A DNA stretch of 49,030 nt from Paenibacillus ginsengihumi DSM 21568 (GCF_000380965.1 NZ_KB905586.1:1-49030); one strand, 5' to 3'. Positions 33,121 to 42,309 are shown, numbered from the stretch's first letter. A program made the numbers and translations. Notes: a model not told the origin generated them from the letters alone.

Positions 33121-33177
33121 GATAGACGCCTATGACGATGAATTCCTTCGTCATCGGTCGTTGCCTGCGGGTATTGA
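33121..33177 (+). repeat. dispersed palindromic repeat, copy B
   Basis: A 57-bp copy beginning GATAGACGCCTATGACGA with the downstream arm TTCGTCATCGGTCGTTGCC. It follows the long repeat by about 60 bp. Relatives are at 16176, 44564, 45429 and 46204. Confidence 0.75.
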
Positions 33178-33343
33178 GAATTCAGTGTAAGAATGCCGCA
33201 GCTCTCTATAAATTGATTGTATTATTGTATGGGTATTCTATATGAATAGAACACTATATATCTTCGTATACCGCCTGAATTCTCCTTGTTACTAATCCTT
33301 TCCCATCCGAAACATCTTTACCTGCAGCTCAGCAGAAAATATA

Positions 33344-33388
33344 TTGACTCAATACGATATATCGCAATAAAATAACGATATATCGTAT
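33344..33388 (+). promoter_or_regulatory. PadR promoter with flanking operator palindrome
   Basis: TTGACT (33344-33349), 18-bp spacer, TAAAAT (33368-33373). ATACGATATATCG (33352-33364) and CGATATATCGTAT (33376-33388) form a perfect 13+13 inverted repeat around the -10 box, each half itself containing the palindrome CGATATATCG. This is a textbook autorepression site for the regulator that follows. Confidence 0.85.
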
Positions 33389-33403
33389 TGAGGAGTGATC
33401 ACA

Positions 33404-34153
33404 TTGAGTAAACTTCACAATCACCGTGCCTGGCGGGGAAATCATCCGGAGCGAAAATGGTTCGACAAAGAAGATATGGACAGAGAGGATATGCACCGCG
33501 AACTGCTGCGCAGATACCGGCATGGCTGGCCGCGCGGCGGCGGTTTTGGCGGACGGGGCGAAGGCAGGCGCTTCTTCGAACGCGGCCGGTTCAAGTTCGC
33601 GCTGCTTGAGCTGTTGGCGGCAGAGCCGATGCACGGCTATCAGTTGATCAAGGCGATGGAGGAGAAGACGGGCGGTCTGTATTCGCCAAGCCCTGGCTCC
33701 GTGTACCCTAATCTGCAGCTGCTTGAAGATCTGCAGCTGATTGGCTCCAGCGAAGCGGACGGGAAGAAGCTGTACCATATCACAGAAGCGGGGCGGGCCT
33801 ATCTTCGCGAACAGGGAAGGTCGGACATGGAGCGGCCGGAGCGCCGCTGGGCATACGATGGACGACAACGTCCGCGCGGCGGCGAGTATAGCAAGCGGCA
33901 TTTGCGCGGATTGATGAAGGAATGGTCTGAAGTCATCTACATGATGGCGGCAGCGGCCGAGGCGGCCAAGGCCGATCCGTCCTCCAGGCAAGCGCGGCAG
34001 TTTCAAGAGCTTATGGACCATCTGCAGGATCGATTGAAAGAACTGCTTCCTTCGGCGCCCGATTTCGGCCAGGTCGGCAGCGCAAAGCCCGCGTCTGAAG
34101 GCGATTCGTCTGAAGACGATTCGCTTCTCGACGGCAAGCGGGGCGGCGAATAA
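33404..34153 (+). CDS. PadR-family transcription regulator
   Basis: A 249-residue regulator. A basic, Gly/Arg-rich N-terminal tail (about 1-65, GGGFGGRGEGRR) precedes the PadR winged helix (about 66-140) with ALLELLAAEPMHGYQL, SPGSVYPNLQLLEDLQLI and KKLYHITEAGR, then a helical dimerisation region. The TTG start follows AGGAG by 8 nt. The long tail is unusual; PadR proteins normally start directly at the winged helix. No efflux or stress gene is next to it, so its targets other than itself are unknown. Confidence 0.88.
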   Translation: MSKLHNHRAWRGNHPERKWFDKEDMDREDMHRELLRRYRHGWPRGGGFGGRGEGRRFFERGRFKFALLELLAAEPMHGYQLIKAMEEKTGGLYSPSPGSVYPNLQLLEDLQLIGSSEADGKKLYHITEAGRAYLREQGRSDMERPERRWAYDGRQRPRGGEYSKRHLRGLMKEWSEVIYMMAAAAEAAKADPSSRQARQFQELMDHLQDRLKELLPSAPDFGQVGSAKPASEGDSSEDDSLLDGKRGGE

Positions 34154-34330
34154 GATGCTGCGTGTCAAACCGGGCATATCGACAAGATGCCGCGTGTCAA
34201 GCAGGCATATCGACAAGATGCTGCGTGTCAAGCAGGCATATCGACAAGATGCTGCGTGTCAAACCGGGCATATCGACAAGATGCTGCGTGTCGAGCCAAG
34301 CTTATAGACAAGATGCCGCACCGGGCAACA
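34152..34330 (+). repeat. tandem repeat, five 31-32-bp units plus a partial
   Basis: Units of 31 or 32 bp starting AAGATGCTGCGTGTC and ending CATATCGAC begin at 34152, 34184, 34215, 34246 and 34278, with a broken copy at 34310. The first unit overlaps the last base pairs of the PadR stop codon. A 79-codon frame (34162-34401) across it is a repeat artefact. Confidence 0.92.
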
Positions 34331-34334
34331 GGAT

Positions 34335-34368
34335 AGCGCCGCAGCTTAGGGGCTGCAACTGCGGCGCT
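34335..34368. terminator. hairpin between convergent genes
   Basis: AGCGCCGCAG (34335-34344) and CTGCGGCGCT (34359-34368) form a perfect 10-bp stem with a 14-nt loop, between the PadR gene and the minus-strand transporter operon. No T run on either side, so termination is likely but not certain. Confidence 0.5.
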
Positions 34369-34391
34369 GCCATCAGCGAACACCGGACGTC

Positions 34392-35123
34392 TTATTCCTG
34401 AATAACGGCTTTGAGAAATTCCCGGGTTCGCGGGTTTTGCGGGGCGGTAAAAATATCGTTCGGCTGGCCCTCTTCAATGATGCGGCCATCCGCCATCACC
34501 ACAATGCGATCAGCCACCTCGCGGGCGAAATTCATCTCATGCGTGACGACGATCATCGTCATCCCTTCTTTGGCCAAATCCTTCATCACAGCTAACACTT
34601 CTCCGACAAGCTCGGGATCAAGGGCGGATGTCGGCTCATCGAACAGCATGATTTTCGGCTGCATCGCCAAAGCGCGGGCAATCGCGATCCGCTGCTGCTG
34701 GCCACCTGACAGCTGCTCCGGGTAGCGGTCCTTCTTGTCAAGCAGCCCTACCTTCGCCAGCAGCGTCTCCACGATGTCTTTGACCTGCTGTTGATTCAGC
34801 TTGCGCACATGCCGGGGACCGAGGGCAATATTTTGAAAAACGGTCAAATGGGGAAACAAGTTGAACGATTGAAACACCATGCCGATTTCGGTTCCGATCT
34901 TGCGCGCGGCATTTTTGTGAGCGGCGGCAAGGGGCTGGCCGTCCAGGTAGATTTCGCCGGAATCCATCGTTTCCAACTGGTTGATGCAGCGGAGCATCGT
35001 GCTCTTGCCCGAGCCGCTTGGGCCGATGACGACCACGACCTCCCCTTTGCCGACATGAAGCGACACATCATGAAGAATTTGCAGCGAACCGAAAGATTTG
35101 TTCAGATGCCGAAGCGAAATCAT
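34392..35123 (-). CDS. polar amino-acid ABC transporter ATPase
   Basis: A 243-residue ATPase of the GlnQ/HisP class: Walker [11 protein letters not shown] loop [12 protein letters not shown], signature [15 protein letters not shown], Walker [15 protein letters not shown] and the switch His in VVTHEMNFA. It starts at ATG 35123, where ATGA overlaps the permease stop; the longer frame has no ribosome site. It is the last gene of a four-gene minus-strand operon (binding protein, permease, permease, ATPase). Confidence 0.9.
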   Translation of the reverse strand: MISLRHLNKSFGSLQILHDVSLHVGKGEVVVVIGPSGSGKSTMLRCINQLETMDSGEIYLDGQPLAAAHKNAARKIGTEIGMVFQSFNLFPHLTVFQNIALGPRHVRKLNQQQVKDIVETLLAKVGLLDKKDRYPEQLSGGQQQRIAIARALAMQPKIMLFDEPTSALDPELVGEVLAVMKDLAKEGMTMIVVTHEMNFAREVADRIVVMADGRIIEEGQPNDIFTAPQNPRTREFLKAVIQE

Positions 35124-35767
35124 CGGATATAGATTCTCCTTTCCATCCAGGCTACAAACATGGAAAGCGGGTAACAAATGACAAAATAAATGAGCGAGAT
35201 GAAAAGCAGCACTTCAAAAGGCTTGCCGGACATATTCATGATCGTTTTGCCTTGATGCAATAACTCGGCATAGCCGACGACCGAGGCGATAGAGCTATCT
35301 TTGATCAGCGTAAGGTTGAAGCCGATCAGCGGCGGCAAGGAAACCTTCAAGGTTTGCGGCAACACGATTCTGAACATCAGCAGAACATAAGAGAAGCCAA
35401 GCGCTTTGGCCGCTTCGAATTGCCCCTTGGGGATCGATTCAATGCCCGCCCTGATGATTTCGGAGATGTAGGCGCCGGCATATAAGGTAAACACCAGCGC
35501 TGTTGCCTTGAAAATGTCGATATTGACCCCGATGTACGACAAGCCAAAATAAAACATAAACAATTGGATGAGCAGGGGCGACCCGCGAAACAGTTGCACA
35601 TACGCCGTAAGCGGTATCTTCAGCCACGCGATCCGGCTCGTTCTCGCCATGCTGACCGCAATTCCCGCGAGCGTTCCCAAGAGGATCGCTGTAATCGAGA
35701 GCTTGCATGTCACAATGAATCCATTCCACAACAAGTATCGGTATTCGTAGATTACACTCCAGTCCAT
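35120..35767 (-). CDS. polar amino-acid ABC transporter permease
   Basis: A 215-residue permease of the HisMQ class with about five helices, opening [21 protein letters not shown], with [20 protein letters not shown] and the EAA loop [24 protein letters not shown] 35767 is used, with TAAGGTG 6 nt upstream; the GTG at 35776 is within that site. Confidence 0.88.
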   Translation of the reverse strand: MDWSVIYEYRYLLWNGFIVTCKLSITAILLGTLAGIAVSMARTSRIAWLKIPLTAYVQLFRGSPLLIQLFMFYFGLSYIGVNIDIFKATALVFTLYAGAYISEIIRAGIESIPKGQFEAAKALGFSYVLLMFRIVLPQTLKVSLPPLIGFNLTLIKDSSIASVVGYAELLHQGKTIMNMSGKPFEVLLFISLIYFVICYPLSMFVAWMERRIYIR

Positions 35768-35777
35768 GGCTGTCACC

Positions 35778-36443
35778 TTACTTCGCGTGTGATGTAAACA
35801 ATCGGCGATTTACCCAGTGGGAAAACGTGGAAACTACAAAATAAATCGCGTAATAAAGTCCTGTGACGAACACGAATATTTCCAAGGTTCGGAAAGTTTG
35901 TCCGTTTAAGATCAAAGCGCGGTCGGTTAATTCTTTGACGTCGAGAATTGCCAGCAGACTGGTATTGAAGATCACCATAATGAATTGATTCGCAGATACC
36001 GGGAAAATATGCTTGAACGCTTGCGGAAAAATAATATGCCTGAACATTTGGGCATAAGTCAGGCCGAGCGCCTTGCCTGCATCCCACTGTCCTCTGGGGA
36101 TCGACGCAATGCCCGCCCTGATAATTTCTGACATATAGGCCGAGTTGTTTATGGTCAGGGCAATAATCCCGGCTTGAAGCGGCGTAAAGCTGATGCCGAA
36201 TTGAGGAAGGCCGAAATAGATCAGGAACACCTGGACCAGAGCAGGCGTATTTCGGATCAGCTCCACATACACGGTCGAGATCGCATAGAGAGGGTAGATG
36301 CGCTTGTTATAGCGCAGCACCGCCAGCAGCACGCCGATGATCGATGACAGAAGAAAAATAACGACGGTCAGCCATAAAGTCATGATAGCACCGCCAGCGA
36401 AGTAGTCCCAATGCCGGAGTGGAGTCGACCAGTCTATAATCAT
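35778..36443 (-). CDS. polar amino-acid ABC transporter permease
   Basis: A 221-residue second permease of the same class, with MTLWLTVVIFLLSSIIG, ELIRNTPALVQVFLIYFGLPQ and the EAA loop DAGKALGLTYAQMFRHIIFPQ. It pairs with the product of 35120-35767. GGAGG is upstream. The two permeases are about 30 percent alike by eye, as is normal for such pairs. Confidence 0.88.
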   Translation of the reverse strand: MIIDWSTPLRHWDYFAGGAIMTLWLTVVIFLLSSIIGVLLAVLRYNKRIYPLYAISTVYVELIRNTPALVQVFLIYFGLPQFGISFTPLQAGIIALTINNSAYMSEIIRAGIASIPRGQWDAGKALGLTYAQMFRHIIFPQAFKHIFPVSANQFIMVIFNTSLLAILDVKELTDRALILNGQTFRTLEIFVFVTGLYYAIYFVVSTFSHWVNRRLFTSHAK

Positions 36444-36501
36444 CCGTATACCTCCTTGCCATGAAGCAAGCCTTGTTGACGGCAGATCCCGCCTCGATCG
36501 T

Positions 36502-37314
36502 TTAATACTGAGGATTCAACTTGTAAGGAGGGTCAATGCCGAACCACTTCGTGTACAGGCTCTTGTTCGTTCCTTGAGTATTCATCTGAAAAACAAAAAA
36601 GTTCAAGTAATTTAACCATTCCTGGTCTCCTTTGCGCACGGCTATCCCTTGATAGAGCGGGGCAATGAGCGGGTCGCCGGCGACTTTGAGCTCGGGATGC
36701 AGCTTGGCCTGGTAAGCGAGGAAGCTTTCATCCTCGACGAACGCATCCGCTTGGCCGTTCTTGACGGCCAGCACGCATTCCGCTGAATTGGAAAAATAGG
36801 CAAGCTGAGCCTGCGGCGCCAGCTCGGTCACTGCCTGATTGGTCGATCCCTTGACGACAGCGACCTTCCTGTTGTTAAGATCCTGCACTTGTTCAATGCC
36901 GCTGTCCTTCTTGACCAGCATTTTCTCGCTGGCAGCGGAGTAAGGATCGGAAACATTGACCTTCTGCAAGCGTTCGTAGGTGCGCGAAAAGCTGCCTATC
37001 ACTGCATCGACCTTCCCTGTTTCTATCGCCGGGATGCGCGAGGAAGAGTCCAGATCGATGATCTCCAGCTCCGCATTTAGCGATTTCGCCAATTCTTTGG
37101 CAATGTCCACATCGTAGCCCTGCGGATTATTTTGCTCGTCTTTGAATCCGAATGGCGGGTAGGAGAGGATCACTCCCACCTTCAGTTTTTTGGATTGAAC
37201 CACTTTCGTCAAAATGGAGCTCTCCACTTCGCCGGAGCTTCCTGTCCCGGTGCATCCCGTGATCGCAAGCACCAGTGCCAGGCCTAACAGCCCGTAAATG
37301 CTTCTTTTCTTCAT
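36502..37314 (-). CDS. amino-acid binding lipoprotein (family 3)
   Basis: A 270-residue lipoprotein: MKKRSIYGLLGLALVLAITGC gives a lysine-rich start and lipobox ITGC, followed by a family 3 binding fold with LKVGVILSYPPFGFKDEQNN, GYDVDIAKELAKSL, DAVIGSFSRT and KVAVVKGSTNQ. ATG 37314 has GGAGG 7 nt upstream. The family binds polar amino acids, but the divergent sugar transporter and shared operator leave room for an amino sugar or amino-acid conjugate as ligand. Confidence 0.87.
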   Translation of the reverse strand: MKKRSIYGLLGLALVLAITGCTGTGSSGEVESSILTKVVQSKKLKVGVILSYPPFGFKDEQNNPQGYDVDIAKELAKSLNAELEIIDLDSSSRIPAIETGKVDAVIGSFSRTYERLQKVNVSDPYSAASEKMLVKKDSGIEQVQDLNNRKVAVVKGSTNQAVTELAPQAQLAYFSNSAECVLAVKNGQADAFVEDESFLAYQAKLHPELKVAGDPLIAPLYQGIAVRKGDQEWLNYLNFFVFQMNTQGTNKSLYTKWFGIDPPYKLNPQY

Positions 37315-37399
37315 ACCCCAACCTCCTGAGTAAAATTGGTTTTGCATGGTTGCATTCGGCGCTATATTGACTCTGTCAGCGCTATGTCATAAATAGTAT

Positions 37400-37460
37400 C
37401 ACCTCGTCTTTTTAATTGTCAACAATAACATTGACAATTTGAGTAGTGACAAATTATACT
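37400..37460. promoter_or_regulatory. divergent promoters with a shared TTGTCAACAA operator
   Basis: Plus strand: TTGACA (37431-37436), 18-bp spacer, TATACT (37455-37460), for the sugar ABC operon. Minus strand: TTGACA (complement of 37417-37422), 18-bp spacer, TACTAT, for the amino-acid ABC operon. The palindrome TTGTCAACAA (37416-37425) covers the minus -35 box. The same word in reverse complement is at 42232-42241, next to a GntR gene, so one regulator probably controls both promoters. Confidence 0.75.
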
Positions 37461-37596
37461 ATGTTCAAAGCGGATGAAAGCGCAGCCAATTCAGGGGGGA
37501 TATGGCCCATGTAATAATCGGTTCCGAAGGGATGACAAAGGTTGGATTGGTAAGCGTATGATCCGGTATTCCAATTATTACGGGGAGGTAGGCAAG

Positions 37597-38910
37597 ATGA
37601 AAGTCGGTACCAACAAGCTGCTTGTGCTTTCCGGCCTGGTTGCGACATCGCTTCTGACCGCTTGTACCGGCGGCGGGAATTCGGAGCGCAGCGAAAGCGG
37701 GGGAGCATCGAAGACGTTGAAATTTATGATTACTTCGGAAAATTACAGCAATAGGCTCAAGGATTTCATCGCGCAGTACGAATTCAGCAGCGGCAACCAG
37801 GTCGATGTCCAGCTCTTCCCTGCGACCGAGTACGAAAATATTTTAAAGATCAAGATGCTTTCCGATGAAGGGCCCGATTTGTTCGTAACCGACGATATCG
37901 CCATGTCCCAATTCAACGTTCCCCAGGAATGGTTCGAGGATCTCACCGGAGAGCCTTGGGCAAGTCGGCTGTCGGAAAGCGGAAGAACGATGATTCAGTG
38001 GAATGATGGCCGAATAACCGGACTGCCCGTTACGAATCCGGGTGGTATGGGGATGTTGTACAACAAGGCGATATTTGCCAAGCTCGGGCTCGAGGTGCCG
38101 AAGACGTGGGACGATTTTTTGGCAGTCTGCGGGAAGCTCAGGCAGGCGGGGATCATTCCGGTCAATATTCAGCTGGCTAACGGAAGCGAATTCGGCACGA
38201 CGCATATGATGCACCAGCTGTTCGCGAATGCCGAGCTGAATCGAAGCAAGGAAGCCGATCGATTCTGGCACGACCTGAATACACACAGATTGAAAATAAC
38301 GGAGGTCAAGGAATACGAGCAGGCGCTGGAGCAAATGGTGGAATTGAAGGAGCAAGGGTATATCAACGAGGATTTCATTTCTACGACATTTGAGATGTCT
38401 CAGGAAAATCTGGGCACCGGGCGAGTCGCGATGCATCCGGCCGGCGATTTTATCCTCGAGCCGCTGCTTGCGAAATATCCGGAGCTGGAGCTGGGATTCT
38501 TCTCCTTGCCTTTCGGCGATACGCCCGGCGCCATTTCGCTCTACGCAGGGGTAGGCGTCTCGGTCAACTCGAAAGCGGCGCACAAGGAAGAGGCGCTGAA
38601 TTTTATCCGCTTCTTCGCTGCAAAGGAGCAGCAGGAGATCTACCTGCAGAAGTCTCCGGGTATCTCGGTCTTCGCCGATGTGGATGCCAAGCCGAATATG
38701 CTCAGCGGAGATTTGCAGCGTTACATCGATGAAGGAAAAGCCTTTATGGGGATGTTCGGAAGATACGCCGCCTGGAACGATATGGACGCCAGGAAAATGA
38801 TGCAGGAAATGATGCTGGGCAGAAAAACTCCGTCCCAGGTGCTCACGGAGCTCAATGCCAAAATGGAAATTGTGGCCAAAGGGAAAAATCTTCCCGGATG
38901 GAACCCGTGA
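37597..38910 (+). CDS. sugar ABC transporter binding lipoprotein (family 1)
   Basis: A 437-residue lipoprotein: signal KLLVLSGLVATSLLTAC with lipobox LTAC (Cys23), then a family 1 sugar-binding fold with EGPDLFVTDD, GLPVTNPGGMGMLYNKAIF and PKTWDDFLAVC, resembling UgpB/MsmE proteins. ATG 37597 follows GGGGAGG. First gene of a plus-strand operon with two permeases and a deacetylase. Confidence 0.88.
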   Translation: MKVGTNKLLVLSGLVATSLLTACTGGGNSERSESGGASKTLKFMITSENYSNRLKDFIAQYEFSSGNQVDVQLFPATEYENILKIKMLSDEGPDLFVTDDIAMSQFNVPQEWFEDLTGEPWASRLSESGRTMIQWNDGRITGLPVTNPGGMGMLYNKAIFAKLGLEVPKTWDDFLAVCGKLRQAGIIPVNIQLANGSEFGTTHMMHQLFANAELNRSKEADRFWHDLNTHRLKITEVKEYEQALEQMVELKEQGYINEDFISTTFEMSQENLGTGRVAMHPAGDFILEPLLAKYPELELGFFSLPFGDTPGAISLYAGVGVSVNSKAAHKEEALNFIRFFAAKEQQEIYLQKSPGISVFADVDAKPNMLSGDLQRYIDEGKAFMGMFGRYAAWNDMDARKMMQEMMLGRKTPSQVLTELNAKMEIVAKGKNLPGWNP

Positions 38911-38942
38911 AATCCGGATGGCCGAGATCGGAGGGAGGCTGC

Positions 38943-39860
38943 ATGTCAAGCGTTGCTGAAGTAAAGACAGGGCGCGCGCTGCGTAGGCGAAAACTTCCAT
39001 TATATTATCCCGTCATGTTCGTCGTTCCCGCATTCGTTATTTATGCCGTGTTTTTCATTTATCCGACGGTGCTGGGATTCTATTATTCGTTCACCGACTG
39101 GAACGCGACGGAGACAACGATACGGTTTGTCGGGCTCGCCCAGTTCACTGAGGTTATGCGCAATCCCGATTTTGTCATCGCACTGAAAAATACGTTTCTG
39201 TATGCAGCGATCACTACTATCGGAAAAAATGTCATACCGCTCCTATTGGCCGTGCTCCTGACGATGGGAATGCGGTCGCGCAATGCGCTGCGCGCGGTTT
39301 ATTTTTCGCCGGCCATTCTTAATATTGTGGCGGTAGGACTAATTTTTCAAGGGCTGCTGAATCCGCATACCGGCTTTGTCAACAACCTGCTGCGCTCGAT
39401 GAAGCTTGATTTTTTGGCGCTCGGCTGGATTGGAGATCCCTCCCTTTCCATATACGCTGCCTGCCTTATGGAGATTTGGCGCGCATCCGGAATTACGATG
39501 GCGATCTACATTGCCGGCATTCAAAATATTTCTGCCGATTATTATGAAGCTGCAGAGATCGACGGAGCGACCGCTTGGGCGAAATTCGTGCATGTAACGC
39601 TTCCTCTGTTGATGCCTGCCATTACGATTAATGTTCTGCTGTCTGTGATTTACGGCGCCCGCATGTTCGAAGGCGTATATTTCCTGACGCAGGGCGGGCC
39701 GGGCAATTCATCCGAAGTGTTAATGACGCTGGTCTACAAATATATGGGCCAGGGACTTTACGGTTATAGCACGGCTTTGAACCTGATTCTCGTGCTGCTC
39801 ATTATTCTCATATCGATGCCGCTGCTCTCTTATTTGACCAAAAAGGAGGTGGGCGGGTAA
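38943..39860 (+). CDS. sugar ABC permease, MalF/UgpA-like
   Basis: A 305-residue permease with six helices after a basic N-terminus, with YPTVLGFYYSFTDWN, ARMFEGVYFLTQGGPGNSSE and the EAA loop EAAEIDGATAWAKFVHVTLPL. ATG 38943 follows GGAGGGAGG. It ends TAATG, overlapping the next start, so the two are coupled. Confidence 0.9.
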   Translation: MSSVAEVKTGRALRRRKLPLYYPVMFVVPAFVIYAVFFIYPTVLGFYYSFTDWNATETTIRFVGLAQFTEVMRNPDFVIALKNTFLYAAITTIGKNVIPLLLAVLLTMGMRSRNALRAVYFSPAILNIVAVGLIFQGLLNPHTGFVNNLLRSMKLDFLALGWIGDPSLSIYAACLMEIWRASGITMAIYIAGIQNISADYYEAAEIDGATAWAKFVHVTLPLLMPAITINVLLSVIYGARMFEGVYFLTQGGPGNSSEVLMTLVYKYMGQGLYGYSTALNLILVLLIILISMPLLSYLTKKEVGG

Positions 39861-40687
39861 TGGAACGCCGGCGAAGACGATGGGGCGTTATCGCGGAAGT
39901 GTGCTTGTGGGCGATGAGCGTCACGATTCTCGTTCCCTATTTCATGGTGCTGCTGACATCGGTCAAAAGCAGTAAGGAAGCAGGTTTATTTCGCCTTACG
40001 CTTCCTTCGGAGCTGCACCTGCTGGACAATTACCGCGTCGTCTTTGAGCGGGGATTGGTTGTTCCAGGCTTCGTCAACAGCATCATTGTGACAGCCGGTT
40101 CGGTCTTGATTGTGCTGATTTGTTCTGCGCTTCTCAGCTTCTATATCGCCCGGACGCGCGGATGGATATCGTCAGCGCTGTATCGCTTCTTCCTGCTGGG
40201 CATGGTTGCGCCGATCAGCCTGGTCACTACGTTTAATGTTCTCAAAGCGCTCAGCCTTCTGAATACGCGAACCGGGATTATGATGATCTTTGCCGGTATT
40301 TTGATTCCGTTCGCCATGTTTATTTATGTCGGATTTATCAGAACCATTCCGAGAGAAATGGACGAAGCGGCAACGATCGACGGATGCGGGCCATACCGGA
40401 TGTTCGCCGTGATCATTTTTCCACTGATGAAACCGATCACGTTTACGGCTGCCATCTTAGTGTTCATGAATGTCTGGAACGATTCGCAAATCCCCCTGTT
40501 TTTCTTGAACGATAACCGATATTGGACGATGCCTCTGAATATTTACCGGTTTTATGGCTATTTCAGCACGGATTGGAACTATATCTTCGGCAATATTTTT
40601 TTAACGGCATTGCCGGTGCTTGTAATCTATTTGTTCGGTCAACGGTTTATGATCGAAGGAATGACGAGCGGATCGGTCAAAGGATAA
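39860..40687 (+). CDS. sugar ABC permease, MalG/UgpE-like
   Basis: A 275-residue permease with six helices, TSVKSSKEAG near the first external loop, and the EAA loop DEAATIDGCGPYRMFAVIIFPL. It forms the channel with the preceding product. Its stop lies in a small tandem repeat (AAAGGAT three times, 40679-40699), possibly slippage-prone but not in coding sequence beyond the last codon. Confidence 0.9.
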   Translation: MERRRRRWGVIAEVCLWAMSVTILVPYFMVLLTSVKSSKEAGLFRLTLPSELHLLDNYRVVFERGLVVPGFVNSIIVTAGSVLIVLICSALLSFYIARTRGWISSALYRFFLLGMVAPISLVTTFNVLKALSLLNTRTGIMMIFAGILIPFAMFIYVGFIRTIPREMDEAATIDGCGPYRMFAVIIFPLMKPITFTAAILVFMNVWNDSQIPLFFLNDNRYWTMPLNIYRFYGYFSTDWNYIFGNIFLTALPVLVIYLFGQRFMIEGMTSGSVKG

Positions 40688-40723
40688 AGGATAAAGGATA
40701 AAGCAGAAGCAGGAGGAGATAGG

Positions 40724-41425
40724 ATGCGTGTGCTTGCGATTGGAGCTCATCCTGACGATGTGGAGATTTTGTGCGGAGGAACGCTGGCCAAATATGCGGC
40801 GCGGGGTGACCAGGTAACCATCATGATTGCCACGAACGGCAATGTCGGCTCTCCCGTCTTGTCGCAGGAGGAGATCGCTGCAGTTCGCCGGAATGAGGCC
40901 GAAGCGTCGGCGGCTTGCATTGGCGCGGACTTGATCTGGCTGGGGTATGACGACGAGTTTCTGTTCCATACCAGGGAGACGAGACTGGTCTTTATCAATG
41001 CGATTCGCAAGGCGGCCCCCGACGTGATGTTCGTGCACGGGAATAACGATTATCATCCCGACCACCGCATATGCGGCGAGATTGCCGTGGACTGCAGAAT
41101 CCCGGTGACGGTCCCGCTGATCGAGACGGAATATCCGCCCATGGCCCGGATTCCTCATGTGTTTGTGATGGACAATTTGGGCGGCATTGGCTTTGAGCCT
41201 GAATTTTATGTGGATATATCGGACGTCTATGAACGGAAAAACAGCATGATTCGCGCCCATGCGAGCCAGGATCAATGGCTTCAGTACCAATATGGCATGG
41301 ATTACATCGAATTCGTCTCCAAGACGAGCGCGATGAGGGGCATGGCAATAGGGGTCCAGCATGCGGAAGCATTCCGCAGCCTTCCCATGTATCCGGTAAT
41401 GGGGGGAGCGTCCTTGCTGCCTTAA
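40724..41425 (+). CDS. LmbE/PIG-L family deacetylase
   Basis: A 233-residue zinc hydrolase with the metal motif AHPDDVE at residues 8-14 and the second site in DYHPDHR. Family members remove acetyl or other acyl groups from N-acyl glucosamine conjugates (BshB in bacillithiol synthesis, MshB, PIG-L). It has no signal peptide and lies 36 bp after the sugar permease, behind AGGAGGAG. The context suggests it processes the imported compound in the cytoplasm, so an N-acylated amino sugar is a reasonable guess. Confidence 0.85.
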   Translation: MRVLAIGAHPDDVEILCGGTLAKYAARGDQVTIMIATNGNVGSPVLSQEEIAAVRRNEAEASAACIGADLIWLGYDDEFLFHTRETRLVFINAIRKAAPDVMFVHGNNDYHPDHRICGEIAVDCRIPVTVPLIETEYPPMARIPHVFVMDNLGGIGFEPEFYVDISDVYERKNSMIRAHASQDQWLQYQYGMDYIEFVSKTSAMRGMAIGVQHAEAFRSLPMYPVMGGASLLP

Positions 41426-41454
41426 CCTAGGAGCGCTCCCGGCAATGCCAAAAC

Positions 41455-41488
41455 AAAGCGCCCGCCCGATGAAATTCGGGGGCGCTTT
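41455..41488. terminator. bidirectional terminator between convergent genes
   Basis: AAAGCGCCC (41455-41463) and GGGCGCTTT (41480-41488) form a 9-bp stem flanked by short A and T tracts. It separates the deacetylase gene (plus) from the GntR gene (minus). Confidence 0.75.
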
Positions 41489-41491
41489 CGT

Positions 41492-42133
41492 TTAGTAGAT
41501 ATGCCGCCTCAAGACCGGTTCAATGATCGCCCAGTCCTTGGTCTTAATGGCATCCAGCAGTTCGCGATGCTCATCAATCAGCTGCGAGAAGTCATTCTGC
41601 TGGTGAACATGCGAATTGTTGATGAAATGAAACACGATTCGGGAAGAGACGCCGGACCAGAGGGAGATGAGGTAAGGCTCCTCCGTCAAAGCGACCAGGT
41701 ATTCGTGAATTTGCAAATCTTTCTTCACGATGGCGCTCAAGTCCGAATTTTTGCATGCTTCGATCAGCTCGTTCAAGATGTTGTCCAAATCGCTGAAATG
41801 AGCTTCATTGAGACGGGGGAGAATCGTCTGAATGCAGTAAGATTCCAGCAAGACGCGGAGCGGGTTGAGCAATTGGTCGACCTCGACCTTCTCCACATGG
41901 GCTACCGTCGTTTCGCGGTGCGTCTGGGTGACGAGCAGTCCTTCGCGTTCAAGCAGCAAAATCGCTTCGCGAATAGGGCCGCGGCTGACGCCCATATCTC
42001 TGGATAAGTCCTGTTCGCGCAGCCGCTGGCCGGGCTTCAGCTTGCCGCTGATAACGGCGTCTTTAATATCCTGATAGATTTGATTGCGCAAGGTATCTGT
42101 CTTTTTTATCGAAAACCGAAATTCGGAGCTCAT
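41492..42133 (-). CDS. GntR-family regulator, FCD type (first)
   Basis: A 213-residue regulator: N-terminal winged helix with IYQDIKDAVISGKLKPGQRL, LSRDMGVSRGPIREAILLLE and then a helical FCD effector domain whose metal-binding residues appear in DLQIHEYLV, DEHRELLDAI and LRRHI. It is transcribed away from the enolase-superfamily gene. Its likely operator is TTGT-NN-ACAA, found between the two genes and again at 37416. It probably represses the loci on both sides until a sugar acid or related effector appears (inference). Confidence 0.87.
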   Translation of the reverse strand: MSSEFRFSIKKTDTLRNQIYQDIKDAVISGKLKPGQRLREQDLSRDMGVSRGPIREAILLLEREGLLVTQTHRETTVAHVEKVEVDQLLNPLRVLLESYCIQTILPRLNEAHFSDLDNILNELIEACKNSDLSAIVKKDLQIHEYLVALTEEPYLISLWSGVSSRIVFHFINNSHVHQQNDFSQLIDEHRELLDAIKTKDWAIIEPVLRRHIY

Positions 42134-42171
42134 CGCGATCCTCCACTCTCCATGAATTCATAACTATAAAT

Positions 42172-42263
42172 ACAATAACGGACCAAACATCTGATGTCAA
42201 CAATCACAAAAATGTGTAAACAAAATTGTTATTGTTGACAATTACAATGAGCTGGATTAATCT
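42172..42263. promoter_or_regulatory. divergent promoters with GntR operators
   Basis: Minus: TTGACA (complement of 42195-42200), 17-bp spacer, TATTGT (complement of 42172-42177), for the GntR gene. Plus: TTGACA (42235-42240), 17-bp spacer, TAATCT (42258-42263), for the enolase-like gene. Palindromes TTGTTGACAA (42232-42241, perfect) and ATGTCAACAA (42194-42203) each cover a -35 box, so one regulator could shut off both directions. Confidence 0.75.
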
Positions 42264-42309
42264 AAAGGTGCGCAGCTGTACAATCATCATGATATAAAGG
42301 AGCGTTTTT

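Noticed and set aside
32863..33154. Several short frames on both strands in the long repeat
   Set aside because: They follow the hairpin repeats and recur in copy 2 only because the DNA is similar; no ribosome sites or motifs.
34162..34401. 79-codon frame with repeated Cys-rich segments
   Set aside because: It is created by the 31-32-bp tandem repeat, whose unit length is not a multiple of three throughout, and it has no ribosome site.
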